64,000 nt of DNA from Devosia naphthalenivorans (lineage in GTDB: Bacteria > Pseudomonadota > Alphaproteobacteria > Rhizobiales > Devosiaceae), in assembly GCF_003056355.1 (NCBI RefSeq), contig NZ_PYVW01000007.1:1-64000 (forward strand). The letters are read 5' to 3'. The notes under the pieces were generated by a model. That model ran no database searches, was not told the origin of the DNA, and saw only the letters and a program-made list of their open reading frames with translations. The position numbers were made by a program, and so were the translations under genes. Below are positions 18,819 to 27,521 of this stretch, piece after piece; position 1 is the first letter of the stretch, and each line of letters opens with the position of its first letter.

Positions 18819-18943
18819 CAAGACTCTCCTCGGGTGAGTGACGGCGCCGGTCGGGCTTTTTGCCTCTCTGCGGCACTTGGAAAACCGTCGCCGCTCCCCT
18901 CGGTTGCGCTCACTTGTCACTAGTGCCCGATGAATTTCGCTCT

Positions 18944-18997
18944 TTTGGGATGGTTCGGTAACACCATCGCTATCCGGTGTTACCGAACCCACCCAAA
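18944..18997. promoter_or_regulatory. Long palindrome upstream of the ThDP-enzyme operon, candidate activator binding site
   Basis: GGTTCGGTAACACC (18952-18965) and GGTGTTACCGAACC (18976-18989) are perfect 14-bp inverted arms around a 10-base spacer. After a 2-base mismatch the symmetry continues with TTTGGG and CCCAAA. It lies about 140-180 bases upstream of the start codon, the usual place for an enhancer of a sigma-54 activator. TGTTACCGAA from one arm recurs at 25211-25220 upstream of the sensor kinase gene. No RNA terminator role is likely: no gene ends here and there is no T-tract. Confidence 0.6.
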
Positions 18998-19127
18998 CCG
19001 CTCCTTGATCGCTCAAAAACCGGCTCGACGTACTGTGTGATGCGTTGCACGCGACCATTTGGGCGCTTCTATTTCCTTAGCGCGGATAGAAGCGGGTGAC
19101 CGCCGCCGTAGCCTTATTGGAGGAGAG

Positions 19128-21083
19128 ATGTCCATGTCTTCGAAAGAAACCGGGTCGAACGACGAGCCCATGAAAGCGTCGCGGAGGAGTTTCCTTAAAT
19201 ATGCCGCTGCCGGTGCAGGGGCTGCCGCAACCTCAGCTGGGATGGCAGGTAATGCCGCCGCTCAGGAAGCGGAGGCCGAAGTTGCCCCGACAGTTCCCGC
19301 GGAGATTGCGGACCGCAATGCGGCCCCTTTGCCGAAGATCGAGTTCCCAATGACCGGCGCAAACCTATTTGGGCGCGCCTGTGCCGCAGAGGGCGTGGCC
19401 GCTTTGTTTTGCTGCCCCGGAAACTACAACATTATCCATGCCATTGCCGATCAAGGCATTCCTTCCTATTCGGGCCGGCACGAAGGTGCCATGACCAGTG
19501 CCGCTGACGCCTTCATCCGCGCGACTGGCGAGCTTGCTGTGGCTTCGGGCACAGAGGGGCCCGGCTTTACCAACATGATCTCCGGGCTGGCGGCGGCCAA
19601 TTCGTCGCGTACTCCGCTTCTGCTTGTCGCCAGCAACATGCGGGTGTCCATGGATGACACTGAATCAGCAATTCAAGTCATGCAGCAGCAGCCTTTGACG
19701 ACTGGCATCAAGAAATACGGCAAGCGGCTGATCACGCCCGAGCGGCTCGCAGAATATGTCGGCTATACATTCCGCCAGCTCAAGACCGGCATTCCGGGCC
19801 CAGTCCACATCGACTTCACCGCCGAAGTTTCAAATCACGAGATCAAGAGCGAAGCCGAGCTTGGCTACTATGGCGACAGCGGTCTTTATCGCACCGACTC
19901 GCGGCCGGCCCCGTCGACGACGGACCTCACTAAGGCCATCGACCTGATCAATGCCTCGCAGCGCCCGATGATCGTGGCGAGCACCGGTGTGTTCTATTCC
20001 AAAGCCTGGGACGCCTTGATGTCACTTGCCGAAAAGGCTCAGATTCCCGTCGTGGAGTCCGGACCGACCATGGGCAAGTTCCCCCACAATCATCCGCTTT
20101 CGGCCAGCGCCGCTCCGGATGCGCTGCCCAGCGCCGATCTCGTCATCCTCGTTGGTCAATATTGTATGCCATCGGCTGGCGAGTACGCTTTCGGGCCGGA
20201 GGCGAAGTACATCCGCATCCAACCCGAAGCCCTCGACATCGGTCGCAACATGCCAATCAATGTGGGCATCGTGGCCTGTGAAAAGCTGGCGCTGGAAGCG
20301 CTCGCCGACATGGTCCGCAAGACCGATCGAGCGTCCTGGATCAACGAAATCGCTGCGGCGCGCAAGAGCTTCCAGGCCCAGAACGACGAGTACTACCGTA
20401 TCGGCAGCGGCTATACCGATGCTGTGCATCCGGCGGTCATCGCCAAGGAACTGGGCGATTTCCTCTATCGTGGTGAGCTTGCCCCCGAACAAACGACAGT
20501 GGTTGCAGGCGGTTTCGGTATTGCGCGATACACCCGTCGCTATCTCGAAGCGCACCGTCCTGGCCAGGTCATCAACGGCGCCTATCAGTTCGGCTCGATC
20601 GGACCCGACGTTGCCTATGCTGTCGGTGTCGGCGCTGGCGTACAGCAAGGGGCCGGCGTGCAGGCCTCGGTAAAGGGTTCGCCCATCATCAACATCACCG
20701 GCGATGCTGGCTTCGGCTTCACTGGCATGGAACTGGAAACCCAAGCCAAGTACCGCCTCCCGGTAGTCAACATCGTCTACAACAACAATTCATGGGGAAC
20801 CTGGTACAGCAGCCGTGACCTGCCGCGCGGTGCCCAACTGCACCTTTTCCAGGAGAACCTGCGATACGACAAGGTGGCCGAAGGCCTTGGTGCGCATGGC
20901 GAATATGTCCAGACGCCGGACCAGTTCCTGCCAGCGCTTAAGCGCGCCTACGAGATCGCAGCCGAGGAAGGCATCCCCTCGGTCATCAACTGCCAGGCCA
21001 AGAAGGAATTCTGGATCCGCGAGCAATATGAACCGGGTTTCCTCGGAAAGGTCGAACCAGGCGTCATGTCCTACTACCACTAA
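19128..21083 (+). CDS. Tat-exported thiamine-diphosphate-dependent enzyme (acetolactate synthase-like fold)
   Basis: 651 residues. The N-terminus has a twin-arginine signal, [20 protein letters not shown] with AQEAEA after it (about 19-48), so the folded enzyme should be periplasmic. Then come the three ThDP-enzyme domains: Pyr domain with catalytic Glu in [15 protein letters not shown] near residue 118, central domain, and PP domain with GDAGFGFTG (near 525) to NNN (near 551), the ThDP/Mg motif. Closest general resemblance is to acetolactate synthase or benzoylformate decarboxylase-like proteins, which are normally cytoplasmic. A strong GGAGGAGAG precedes the ATG at 19128. It heads an operon ending in a cytochrome c. 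Substrate unknown; a 2-oxo acid or acyloin is inferred. Confidence 0.88.
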   Translation: MSMSSKETGSNDEPMKASRRSFLKYAAAGAGAAATSAGMAGNAAAQEAEAEVAPTVPAEIADRNAAPLPKIEFPMTGANLFGRACAAEGVAALFCCPGNYNIIHAIADQGIPSYSGRHEGAMTSAADAFIRATGELAVASGTEGPGFTNMISGLAAANSSRTPLLLVASNMRVSMDDTESAIQVMQQQPLTTGIKKYGKRLITPERLAEYVGYTFRQLKTGIPGPVHIDFTAEVSNHEIKSEAELGYYGDSGLYRTDSRPAPSTTDLTKAIDLINASQRPMIVASTGVFYSKAWDALMSLAEKAQIPVVESGPTMGKFPHNHPLSASAAPDALPSADLVILVGQYCMPSAGEYAFGPEAKYIRIQPEALDIGRNMPINVGIVACEKLALEALADMVRKTDRASWINEIAAARKSFQAQNDEYYRIGSGYTDAVHPAVIAKELGDFLYRGELAPEQTTVVAGGFGIARYTRRYLEAHRPGQVINGAYQFGSIGPDVAYAVGVGAGVQQGAGVQASVKGSPIINITGDAGFGFTGMELETQAKYRLPVVNIVYNNNSWGTWYSSRDLPRGAQLHLFQENLRYDKVAEGLGAHGEYVQTPDQFLPALKRAYEIAAEEGIPSVINCQAKKEFWIREQYEPGFLGKVEPGVMSYYH

Positions 21084-21128
21084 CACGATAGGAGGCGGCA
21101 ACCGGCAAGCCCGGTTGCCGTTCAGACA

Positions 21129-21584
21129 ATGATTGCAATGACAGTTCCAGAAGTGCTGCAAACTTACGTTCAGCGCGGCGTGTTCCAGGATTTCCGCCCG
21201 GCGGCTGACAAGAAGATGTTCGACTTTGTCTGGCTCAACTACCAGCGCATGCGGGTGCAGTGGCAGCCGGCCCAACAGACGATCTATTTTCGGGATGTGA
21301 TCCCAAATGTCGCTGCCCGCTCCAAGATGGACCAGGAAATCCGCGCGTTTCTGAGAGGGCGCACCACAGCAGACTTGCCGGAGCATCGGCGCGTCGACCC
21401 CGATGCGTTCGATCTCGTCTGCGAAAATCGAAAGTCTCAAATGTCGGTAGGTATTCGGCTCAAGACGGGGACCGAAGAGGAGGGGACGCGCCAGCTCATG
21501 GCGGTGATGCACGAGACCTTTATTTTCCTTCACCAGAGATGGCCTGAATACATGTACGAATCCTTCGGATCACCCTTGGAGTAG
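21129..21584 (+). CDS. Unknown 151-residue protein between ThDP enzyme and cytochrome c genes
   Basis: No signal peptide or membrane helix; charged, with aromatic-rich segments such as FDFVWLNYQRMRVQW and HETFIFLHQRWPEYMY. An in-frame ATG at 21138 (MTVPEVL) is an alternative start. It lies 45 bases after the enzyme gene and three bases before the cytochrome gene, so it is co-transcribed. I know no family for it. A cytoplasmic role such as chaperoning the Tat substrate or loading its cofactor is possible but unsupported by motifs. Confidence 0.7.
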   Translation: MIAMTVPEVLQTYVQRGVFQDFRPAADKKMFDFVWLNYQRMRVQWQPAQQTIYFRDVIPNVAARSKMDQEIRAFLRGRTTADLPEHRRVDPDAFDLVCENRKSQMSVGIRLKTGTEEEGTRQLMAVMHETFIFLHQRWPEYMYESFGSPLE

Positions 21585-21587
21585 GTC

Positions 21588-21947
21588 ATGACCAATCGGT
21601 TTCTTGTCGTCGGTGGTCTCCTTTTGGCCGCGCTTTCTGGCCTGCCGTTGCTGAGCACGGGTGCTCTCTCTCAGAGCAAACCGGCAGATGCTGCGGAGAC
21701 CGCCGAAGATACCACCGAAGAGGCGCTTAGTCGGGAGGATATGAGTGCAGCGCCGTTCCCCCCCGGCCGCTACGCAGGCGTCGTCAAACAGGTCTGCACC
21801 GAGTGCCACATGGGCCAGGTCGTGACCGATCTGCGATACAATCACGAAGAGGCCGTGCGGTACTACAAGGTGATGGTGGGTAGTGACGTCGAAAGCGAGC
21901 AGGCCAAGCAGGTGATCGAATATCTATCGACCACGCTGGGTCGCTGA
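21588..21947 (+). CDS. Small c-type cytochrome
   Basis: 119 residues: Sec signal or anchor MTNRFLVVGGLLLAALSGLPLL, a low-complexity acidic linker (about 30-60), then a haem-binding CTECH near residue 70 and only about 50 residues after it. A Met in YYKVMVGSD is the likely second axial ligand, and the C-terminal helix AKQVIEYLSTTLGR fits the last helix of class I cytochromes c. It is the last gene of the operon. It most probably accepts electrons from the Tat-exported ThDP enzyme, as SorB-type cytochromes do for sulfite dehydrogenase; that pairing is inferred from the operon. Confidence 0.85.
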   Translation: MTNRFLVVGGLLLAALSGLPLLSTGALSQSKPADAAETAEDTTEEALSREDMSAAPFPPGRYAGVVKQVCTECHMGQVVTDLRYNHEEAVRYYKVMVGSDVESEQAKQVIEYLSTTLGR

Positions 21948-21950
21948 AAA

Positions 21951-21978
21951 CTGCCGCCCGTTTAAACACGGGCGGCAG
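21951..21978. terminator. Bidirectional terminator between convergent cytochrome and response-regulator genes
   Basis: CTGCCGCCCGT and ACGGGCGGCAG form an 11-bp perfect stem with a 6-base loop. On the minus strand TTTTCAG follows; on the plus strand CTATTCTGTTTC. It separates two stop codons only about 30 bases apart. Confidence 0.8.
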
Positions 21979-23328
21979 CTATTCTGTTTCTTCCGAATTC
22001 TGGTCGCGATGATGCAGGCCATAGCGCCGCATTTTTTCGTAGAGCGTCTTGCGCGACACCCCAAGTGCCTCATAGACCGCCTTTAGTCCATCTGGATGCG
22101 CAACCAGCGCTGCCGCGATCAGGTTGCGTTCGTAGCGGGCGACTTGATCGGCCAGAGTCAAGGTATCGCCACTGCTCTGCTCGTCATCGATCCAACTGAG
22201 GCCGAGCAACCGGCGCTCCGCTTCATTTCGCAGTTCCCGGATATTTCCCGGCCAGTTTCTCTCCGCCATCGATGCAATCACTTGCGGCGGAACATCTACT
22301 GCCTCGGTGCGATAGCGATTGGCTGCCTGATCGATCAGTTGCAGGAACAGTAGCGGAATATCGGCCCGCCGCTCCCGGAGCGGCGGAATGCGCAGCATAA
22401 CGGCGTTCAGGCGGTAGAAAAGGTCACTTCGAAAGTGGCCCTCGGCAATTTCTTTCTCAAGGTCCGTCTTGCTCGCCGCGATAAATCGCACATCAAGATC
22501 GATCAATTCGTTTGAGCCGATCCGGCTGACCTGGCGCTCCTGCAACACCCTGAGCAGCTTTGCCTGGATGTCTATCGGCATGGAGCCCAGCTCATCGAGC
22601 AGGATTGTGCCACCACGAGCATGTTCGAACTTTCCGAAACGTGTGCGCAGTGCCCCGGCGTAAGCCCCGACTTCGTGGCCGAACAATTCGCTTTCGATCA
22701 GGTTGACTGGCATCGCCGCGCAGTTGATCGCCACAAAGGGCTTATTGGCGCGCGATGAGTAGTCATGGATCGCCCGTGCCATGACTTCCTTGCCCGTCCC
22801 GGTTTCACCGATAATCAGCACGTCCGCATCGGTGCTGGCGATAGCGCGTATCTTATACCTAAGATCGACCATCTTCTGGCTTCGCCCCACCAGACGAAGT
22901 TCGAGGTCGTCTCCCGCATTGCGGGTCGATGACCGCAGACGCCGATTCTCCAGCACCAGTTTGCGCCATTCCAGGGCGCGAGCCACCGTGGTCAGCAACT
23001 CGGATGTCGGGAACGGCTTTTCAAGGAAGTCGTAGGCCCCGTCCTGCATCGCCCGCACCGCGAGTTGGACTTCGGCATGTCCGGTCATCAAGATGACAGG
23101 AAGTTCTGGATCGATCTCACGGATGCGCTCGAGCAGTGTCATGCCGTCAAGGCCGGGCATTCGGATATCGCTGACGATTGCACCGGAAAAGCCAAACCCT
23201 ACAAGTTCCAACACCGGTGCCGCAGTGGGGAAGCCCTGGACGGCGAAGCCGGCCAGTTCCAGCGCCTGGATCAAGGCGTTCCGCGGACCATCTTCGTCAT
23301 CGACAAGCAACACGCTGCCACGGCTCAT
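21979..23328 (-). CDS. Sigma-54-dependent response regulator, DctD-like, with altered GAFTGA loop
   Basis: 449 residues from the ATG at 23328, which overlaps the kinase stop by four bases. Receiver domain 1-120 with the acidic pair DDE near 10-12, phosphoacceptor Asp54 in VSDIRMPG and Lys104. AAA+ domain about 145-375: Walker A GETGTGKE (174-181), Walker B GGTILLDELGSM, arginine-finger region RFRSDLFYRLN-like segment. The sigma-54 contact loop reads GAYAGA (221-226) instead of GAFTGA. A Fis-type helix-turn-helix closes the protein (LKAVYEALGVSRKTLYEKM). Family members such as DctD switch on sigma-54 promoters when phosphorylated. The likely target is the ThDP-enzyme operon next door. Confidence 0.93.
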   Translation of the reverse strand: MSRGSVLLVDDEDGPRNALIQALELAGFAVQGFPTAAPVLELVGFGFSGAIVSDIRMPGLDGMTLLERIREIDPELPVILMTGHAEVQLAVRAMQDGAYDFLEKPFPTSELLTTVARALEWRKLVLENRRLRSSTRNAGDDLELRLVGRSQKMVDLRYKIRAIASTDADVLIIGETGTGKEVMARAIHDYSSRANKPFVAINCAAMPVNLIESELFGHEVGAYAGALRTRFGKFEHARGGTILLDELGSMPIDIQAKLLRVLQERQVSRIGSNELIDLDVRFIAASKTDLEKEIAEGHFRSDLFYRLNAVMLRIPPLRERRADIPLLFLQLIDQAANRYRTEAVDVPPQVIASMAERNWPGNIRELRNEAERRLLGLSWIDDEQSSGDTLTLADQVARYERNLIAAALVAHPDGLKAVYEALGVSRKTLYEKMRRYGLHHRDQNSEETE

Positions 23329-25175
23329 GACACGATTGCCTCCCTGGCCGCGATTGGTTGGTTGGCGAGGCCGGCGGGCAATGTCACGGTAAACACTGCA
23401 CCGCCCTGTTGATGGTTGCAAACGCTCAACTCGCCTCCGAAATCCCTGATCACGTTGAAGGAAATGGAGAGGCCAAGGCCAAGACCTGCGCTCGAGCCAG
23501 TACCCTTGGTGCTGTAGAATGGATCAAAGACGCGCTTTATCCGGTCCGCCGCAATGCCCGGCCCACTGTCGTGGAATGAGATGGCGACGCGATCACAATC
23601 GAGACGGGCAGTTATCATCACGCGGCGCTCTTCGCAATTTTCGACGGCATCGGCGGCGTTGCTCAGGATGTTGACGAAGACCTGCGCCAGGCGCACCAGG
23701 CCCGCTTCAACCAAAAAGCAGGATGGCACATGGACAGCAAGTTCGACATCGGCTTCCTTGAGACGCGGACTGATGATTTCGATCGCGTCGTTAAGCGCAA
23801 CAGCAAGTTCGACGGTGCGCACTTTACCCGTCGGGATTCGGGCAAAGCTGCGAAGTTGATGGCTGATTTTTGACATTCTGTCGGCCATCGCAACAATGCG
23901 CTTGAGCGTCGATGCGGCCTCTTCCTGCCGATCGAGTTCGACCAGGATGATCGCACTGTCGGCATAGGCGCGAATAGCGGTGAGCGGCTGGCTAAGCTCG
24001 TGCGACACGGCTGCTGACATGTGGCCGACCGCCGCCAGCTTTCCCGCCTGCACCAGTTCTGATTGGGTTTGGCGCAGCGCCTGTTCGGTGGCGATGCGTT
24101 CCTGGACTTCCTTTTCCAGCACGGTCTTGGCTTCGTGCAGGTCCGCTGTTCTCGATTGCACCTTTTCTTCGAGTTCCCGCTGCGCCAGGCGTTGTACTTC
24201 CAGATACTGCGACATGCGGGTCCGCCGATGATGCAAAATGACTAAGCCGCCTGCAATCACGGCCTCAGCTAGCAGCAGCGCGATCGTTACGAGCGTCGCC
24301 TGGTTCGCGGCAGCCTTGGTGTCGGACAGGACGTGCACGATCCAATGCGTTTCGGTCATCGGCGCCGACACGGCCACGAACTCTTGAACATTCTCGCCGC
24401 GTCGGACCGACAGCAGTGTCTCCTCGTCGTCCTGCCTTCGGGAAACCGCGGGCAAAGGCTCAATGGAAATGCCAGAATATTGTTTCGATGCCGCAATCTC
24501 TGCCGTTGTGGCCTTATCGAGGGGCTCAAGTGAGCGGAAAAGCCATTCGGGCTCGCTTGACATGAAGATGACACCATCGTGGTCGGTAACTATTACTTCC
24601 TGCTCGGCGCCTCCCCAGGCGCTCTCCATGGTCTCGATATTGACCTTGAAGACGACGACTCCCTTGATGATGTTGCCGACGCGAACGGGCGAGGAAAAAT
24701 AGTATCCTCGCTTCAACGAAGTGGCGCCCAGGGCAAAGTAGCTTCCCCTTCCGCCTTTCAGTGCCGTCTGGAAATAGGGTCGGAAGCTGAAGTCGTCCCC
24801 GACAAAGGAAACGTCGCTGGCGTAGTTGCTGGCCGCGATGGTGATGCCGCGTAGGTCGAGAACATAGATGTCGGATGCTCCCAGCAACGCGTTGGTCTGG
24901 TAAAGAGCGCGATTGGTTTGGTCGATCAGGTAGATGTTGTCGGTGTCTTGCACCAGTTGCTCAAGCAAATCATCCTGAGCCAAGAGCTCGGGAAGCTTTT
25001 CGTATTGATGCACCATGCCCAACATGCTTGCCACCGATTGCCGCAAGGTCGTTAGGCCTCTCGAGGTGGTTTGATCAAGGTAGATCGGCCAGACGTACCA
25101 CTGCGCGGTCAAGGCTGTCAGCAGGATCGATAGGCCAACCAATGCGGCAAAGAGCTTCCATCGGAACTGAGCCAA
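23325..25175 (-). CDS. DctB-like membrane sensor histidine kinase
   Basis: 616 residues. First membrane helix about 8-30, a periplasmic double-Cache sensor domain (about 35-285) with the DctB-like IYVLDLRGITIAASNY and SFRPYFQTALKG segments, and a second helix about 290-312. A coiled-coil linker leads to the DHp domain with phospho-His in SHELSQPLTAIRAYA near residue 390. The catalytic domain has NILSNAADAVE, DSGPGIA and GLGLGLSI. DctB senses C4-dicarboxylates in the periplasm, but no dicarboxylate transporter gene is here, so the ligand may be the substrate of the periplasmic ThDP enzyme. It is translationally coupled to the response-regulator gene. Confidence 0.92.
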   Translation of the reverse strand: MAQFRWKLFAALVGLSILLTALTAQWYVWPIYLDQTTSRGLTTLRQSVASMLGMVHQYEKLPELLAQDDLLEQLVQDTDNIYLIDQTNRALYQTNALLGASDIYVLDLRGITIAASNYASDVSFVGDDFSFRPYFQTALKGGRGSYFALGATSLKRGYYFSSPVRVGNIIKGVVVFKVNIETMESAWGGAEQEVIVTDHDGVIFMSSEPEWLFRSLEPLDKATTAEIAASKQYSGISIEPLPAVSRRQDDEETLLSVRRGENVQEFVAVSAPMTETHWIVHVLSDTKAAANQATLVTIALLLAEAVIAGGLVILHHRRTRMSQYLEVQRLAQRELEEKVQSRTADLHEAKTVLEKEVQERIATEQALRQTQSELVQAGKLAAVGHMSAAVSHELSQPLTAIRAYADSAIILVELDRQEEAASTLKRIVAMADRMSKISHQLRSFARIPTGKVRTVELAVALNDAIEIISPRLKEADVELAVHVPSCFLVEAGLVRLAQVFVNILSNAADAVENCEERRVMITARLDCDRVAISFHDSGPGIAADRIKRVFDPFYSTKGTGSSAGLGLGLSISFNVIRDFGGELSVCNHQQGGAVFTVTLPAGLANQPIAAREAIVS

Positions 25176-26019
25176 CAGAACCGGTTCCTCCCTCGTGGCG
25201 TTTTCGCCTTTGTTACCGAAGTCATAACGTGAGAAAAAGCGCTCGGCCAGTAGAACATTAGTCTCGACTTTTCACGTCCACCGATGGGCTTGGTTCGGGG
25301 GCGATGTCACCGTTCCGACCGCGTACGGATCGTGTGCGGGAAAGAATGTGCACACCGAACGGCAGAGATTGCGCTTCCGCGCCGTGGAACCCTTGACTTC
25401 TCCTTGCCGCTTCGTTTTCGCGCCGTAGCTCGCCCAGAGCACGGGCTGTACCTGGGCCATGAGCAGGAAAGCATGCCACGGTTAGAAGGAACTCCCTGAC
25501 GCTTCGGGTTGACCGCTGCTGTGCGGTCTGACCCAGGCGCCCACTGCTTAAATGTCCAGTGCCGTGCGGAAACCGAGCGAGCCATTGACGGGCTCGCTGC
25601 GCCGCCCTGAAGCGAAACATCTGAACTGTTCATCCTAAGCGCACATACGCGATTATGGACCTGAAAATGATGTCTGCTTTTGGCCATGGCCAAAACAAAC
25701 CGCGATGACCGAATGGGGGTCGGCATCTGCCAATGTCCGATGCGGGGCCTAACGGCAGCTATTCCGAGCTGGTCGCCTGAAAGCTGCCGGACTGCTGTCG
25801 GCCCCTTCTCTGCCGCTTGATCTATCACGAGCCGTGTGATTCCCCGACACTTTGTCCCCTCGCGAGTTGGTGTGACCTCACCGAACTCGGCTGATAGGAC
25901 AGCTGATGGAGCACACTAACGCCAATGGCCATAAACATCAGGATTTAAAGGCTTTTCCAGAGAAGGTGTCGGAGAGAGAGGGAGTCCGGTGAGCGACCAA
26001 GCTGCAGATTTGGTCAGCC
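25176..26019. other. Long intergenic region upstream of the kinase gene
   Basis: About 840 bases with no credible gene; several short frames look random. It contains TGTTACCGAA at 25211-25220, identical to part of the palindrome at 18976-18989. The distal part (from about 25850) leads into the integrated element at 26020-28908, whose left boundary is not evident. Confidence 0.5.
25211..25220. promoter_or_regulatory. Candidate activator half-site upstream of the kinase gene
   Basis: TGTTACCGAA here matches 10 of 10 bases within the right arm of the palindrome upstream of the ThDP-enzyme operon. It lies 36-45 bases before the kinase start codon and lacks a matching inverted arm. It may allow autoregulation of the two-component system. 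Confidence 0.4.
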
Positions 26020-26298
26020 CTATCCCCACTTTTGCGCAAGCCGCTGCATCTCTTTAAACAACATTGCAAAGACCGGATCAACAGCTGCGCGTGTTACCAT
26101 CGCAGAGATGGAGGTGGGGATAGCTCCCAGAGTACCGTGTTCGTTTTCAATTAACCTTTGGGCGCGACGGCATTCCGCATTGAATGCACGTTGCCGGGCA
26201 CGCTCTGAGCGCACCAGCTTTCTCTGCTGCTGTCCTCCAGCGGCTCCAGCAGTAGCCAGTCCCGCTTTAACAAGGCCGTCTTCTGTAATCCGTTGCAT
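26020..26298 (-). CDS. Hypothetical protein, 92 residues
   Basis: A short, basic, Gln/Arg/Ala-rich protein (QQQRKLVRSERARQRAF, ECRRAQRLIEN) likely helical throughout. No family recognised. It is divergent from 26477-27010 across a 178-base gap containing 22-bp tandem repeats, an arrangement like an element's control region. The ATG at 26298 is chosen over one five codons upstream without strong reason. It may not be a real gene. Confidence 0.4.
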   Translation of the reverse strand: MQRITEDGLVKAGLATAGAAGGQQQRKLVRSERARQRAFNAECRRAQRLIENEHGTLGAIPTSISAMVTRAAVDPVFAMLFKEMQRLAQKWG

Positions 26299-26397
26299 CT
26301 TTGTTTCCTGCAAATTTAGTCAGCATGGCCGTCGGAGAACCCGTCCCGCTCGGAAGCTATCCGAGTGAACGGGCAAAACGCCACAGCCAAACTACAC

Positions 26398-26441
26398 AGC
26401 TTGCGTTGGCTCCACAAGTAGCTTGCGTTGGCTCTACAAGT
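26398..26441 (+). repeat. Two tandem 22-bp direct repeats
   Basis: The unit begins AGCTTGCGTTGGCTC and ends ACAAGT; copies at 26398-26419 and 26420-26441 differ at one base (C or T at the 16th position). The 22-bp period is about two helical turns, so a protein could bind both on one face. They lie 36 bases before the start codon at 26477, suggesting an operator or a small iteron set of the integrated element. Confidence 0.7.
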
Positions 26442-26476
26442 TGAGTATTCCTGTCCCGACGCAGAGGGAGCCCCAT

Positions 26477-27010
26477 ATGCATAACGAGACCACCACAGCC
26501 GAGCTAACTCTTCGGCAAATTGCCAGTTGTGCAGCAGCGTTGCCATATGCCAACGCAAGCAACGACCAGATGGAAAGGGTTTTTGAGAAGTTTCGCAGTT
26601 TTGCGCGACGCGCAATTATCGAGCCGTATAGCGGAAACGGGCAAGGCAAAACTGCCGTCTACACCGAGGAGATGGGGTGCGCAGGTGTGCTTCTGTTTGA
26701 GCTTTATGAGATCGGCATGGACTATAGCGAGTTGCGCCGACTACGTCAGACTTTTGTCCCCACCCGTATGAAGAGTGCGATAGCCGCCATCCGACTGGGG
26801 CACACGGTTTCCTTTGAAGTCCTCCACCACTTGTCCCCCGTGAGTGGCGAAGCAGGTTTTGGTGGTCTCTTCCAAATCAATGGGCAGCCAGACACAGCAC
26901 ACGCCGCAAATACAGCTACAGAACCCATTCTGCAGGGGTTCGTCATGCGTTGGCGAATGGTGATGAACGCTGACTTGTTGTTGAAGCCAATTCTGAAAAT
27001 GGCTGACTGA
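26477..27010 (+). CDS. Hypothetical protein of integrated element
   Basis: 177 residues from the ATG giving MHNETTTAELTLRQIA. No signal peptide or membrane helix; no recognised domain. Motifs of note: MERVFEKFRSFARRAIIEP and GFGGLFQINGQP. It lies between tandem repeats and a phage-like gene, on the same strand as the integrase, and is probably an element cargo or replication/regulation gene. Confidence 0.5.
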   Translation: MHNETTTAELTLRQIASCAAALPYANASNDQMERVFEKFRSFARRAIIEPYSGNGQGKTAVYTEEMGCAGVLLFELYEIGMDYSELRRLRQTFVPTRMKSAIAAIRLGHTVSFEVLHHLSPVSGEAGFGGLFQINGQPDTAHAANTATEPILQGFVMRWRMVMNADLLLKPILKMAD

Positions 27011-27128
27011 AGGATGGCTTTACCGACCCCCCTCTTACCCCTCGCCGTTGCCGACACCGCAATTGCCGCCGCTCAATCTGAGCCGGCGCTCACAGCATCC
27101 TCTTCCGATTTTCGAAAGGACTTTCACC

Positions 27129-27452
27129 ATGAGAAACTATCTGCAGAAGGGTGAGAACATCAACATTCCCGCGCCAGCCGATCGCGTTTCGGGCGCGCCC
27201 ATTCTAGTCGGATCCCAATTGGGCATTACCGCCTGGGCCGCGAAGACATGCTCCGACCTAAATCTTGGGACGGTTGGCGTCTCCACACTGCCGAAAGTCG
27301 CCCTCAATATCGCCATCGGCGACGGGCTTCATTTTCGAGGCAGTAACCGGGTTGGTCAACATTCGGCTGGCAAGACCCTTTTCGGCATGGCCGTGACCGC
27401 GACAGTAAATCCGTCCGGCACTGTAGATGCGCGCCTGAACGGCATTCTCTAA
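27129..27452 (+). CDS. DUF2190-like phage protein (capsid decoration type)
   Basis: 107 residues starting MRNYLQKGENINIPAPADRV. The pattern of Y-x-Q-x-G near the start, then PADRVSGAPILVGSQLGI and a later TLFGMAVTA, fits DUF2190 proteins found next to phage head genes. AAAGGA lies upstream of the ATG. No other head or tail gene is present, so it is a relic of a prophage or satellite. Assignment is by pattern memory, not alignment. Confidence 0.6.
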   Translation: MRNYLQKGENINIPAPADRVSGAPILVGSQLGITAWAAKTCSDLNLGTVGVSTLPKVALNIAIGDGLHFRGSNRVGQHSAGKTLFGMAVTATVNPSGTVDARLNGIL

Positions 27453-27521
27453 TCGGGCTGACGATTTCCATGGGGCCGCCGCTCCTGACAAAGCAAATCA
27501 CCCGGAAATCGAGCCACAAAA

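Noticed and set aside
19034..19048. TGTGTGATGCGTTGC as a sigma-54 promoter
   Set aside because: The -12 TTGC fits, but the -24 GG is replaced by GT; kept only as a weak candidate in the finding text, not as a feature.
23465..24410. Possible C4-dicarboxylate transporter partner for the DctB-like kinase
   Set aside because: Looked for dctA or dctPQM nearby; none in the window, so a dicarboxylate-uptake role was not assigned.
25258..25828. Overlapping short frames in the intergenic region upstream of the kinase gene
   Set aside because: Contradictory frames on both strands, no ribosome site, no recognisable content.
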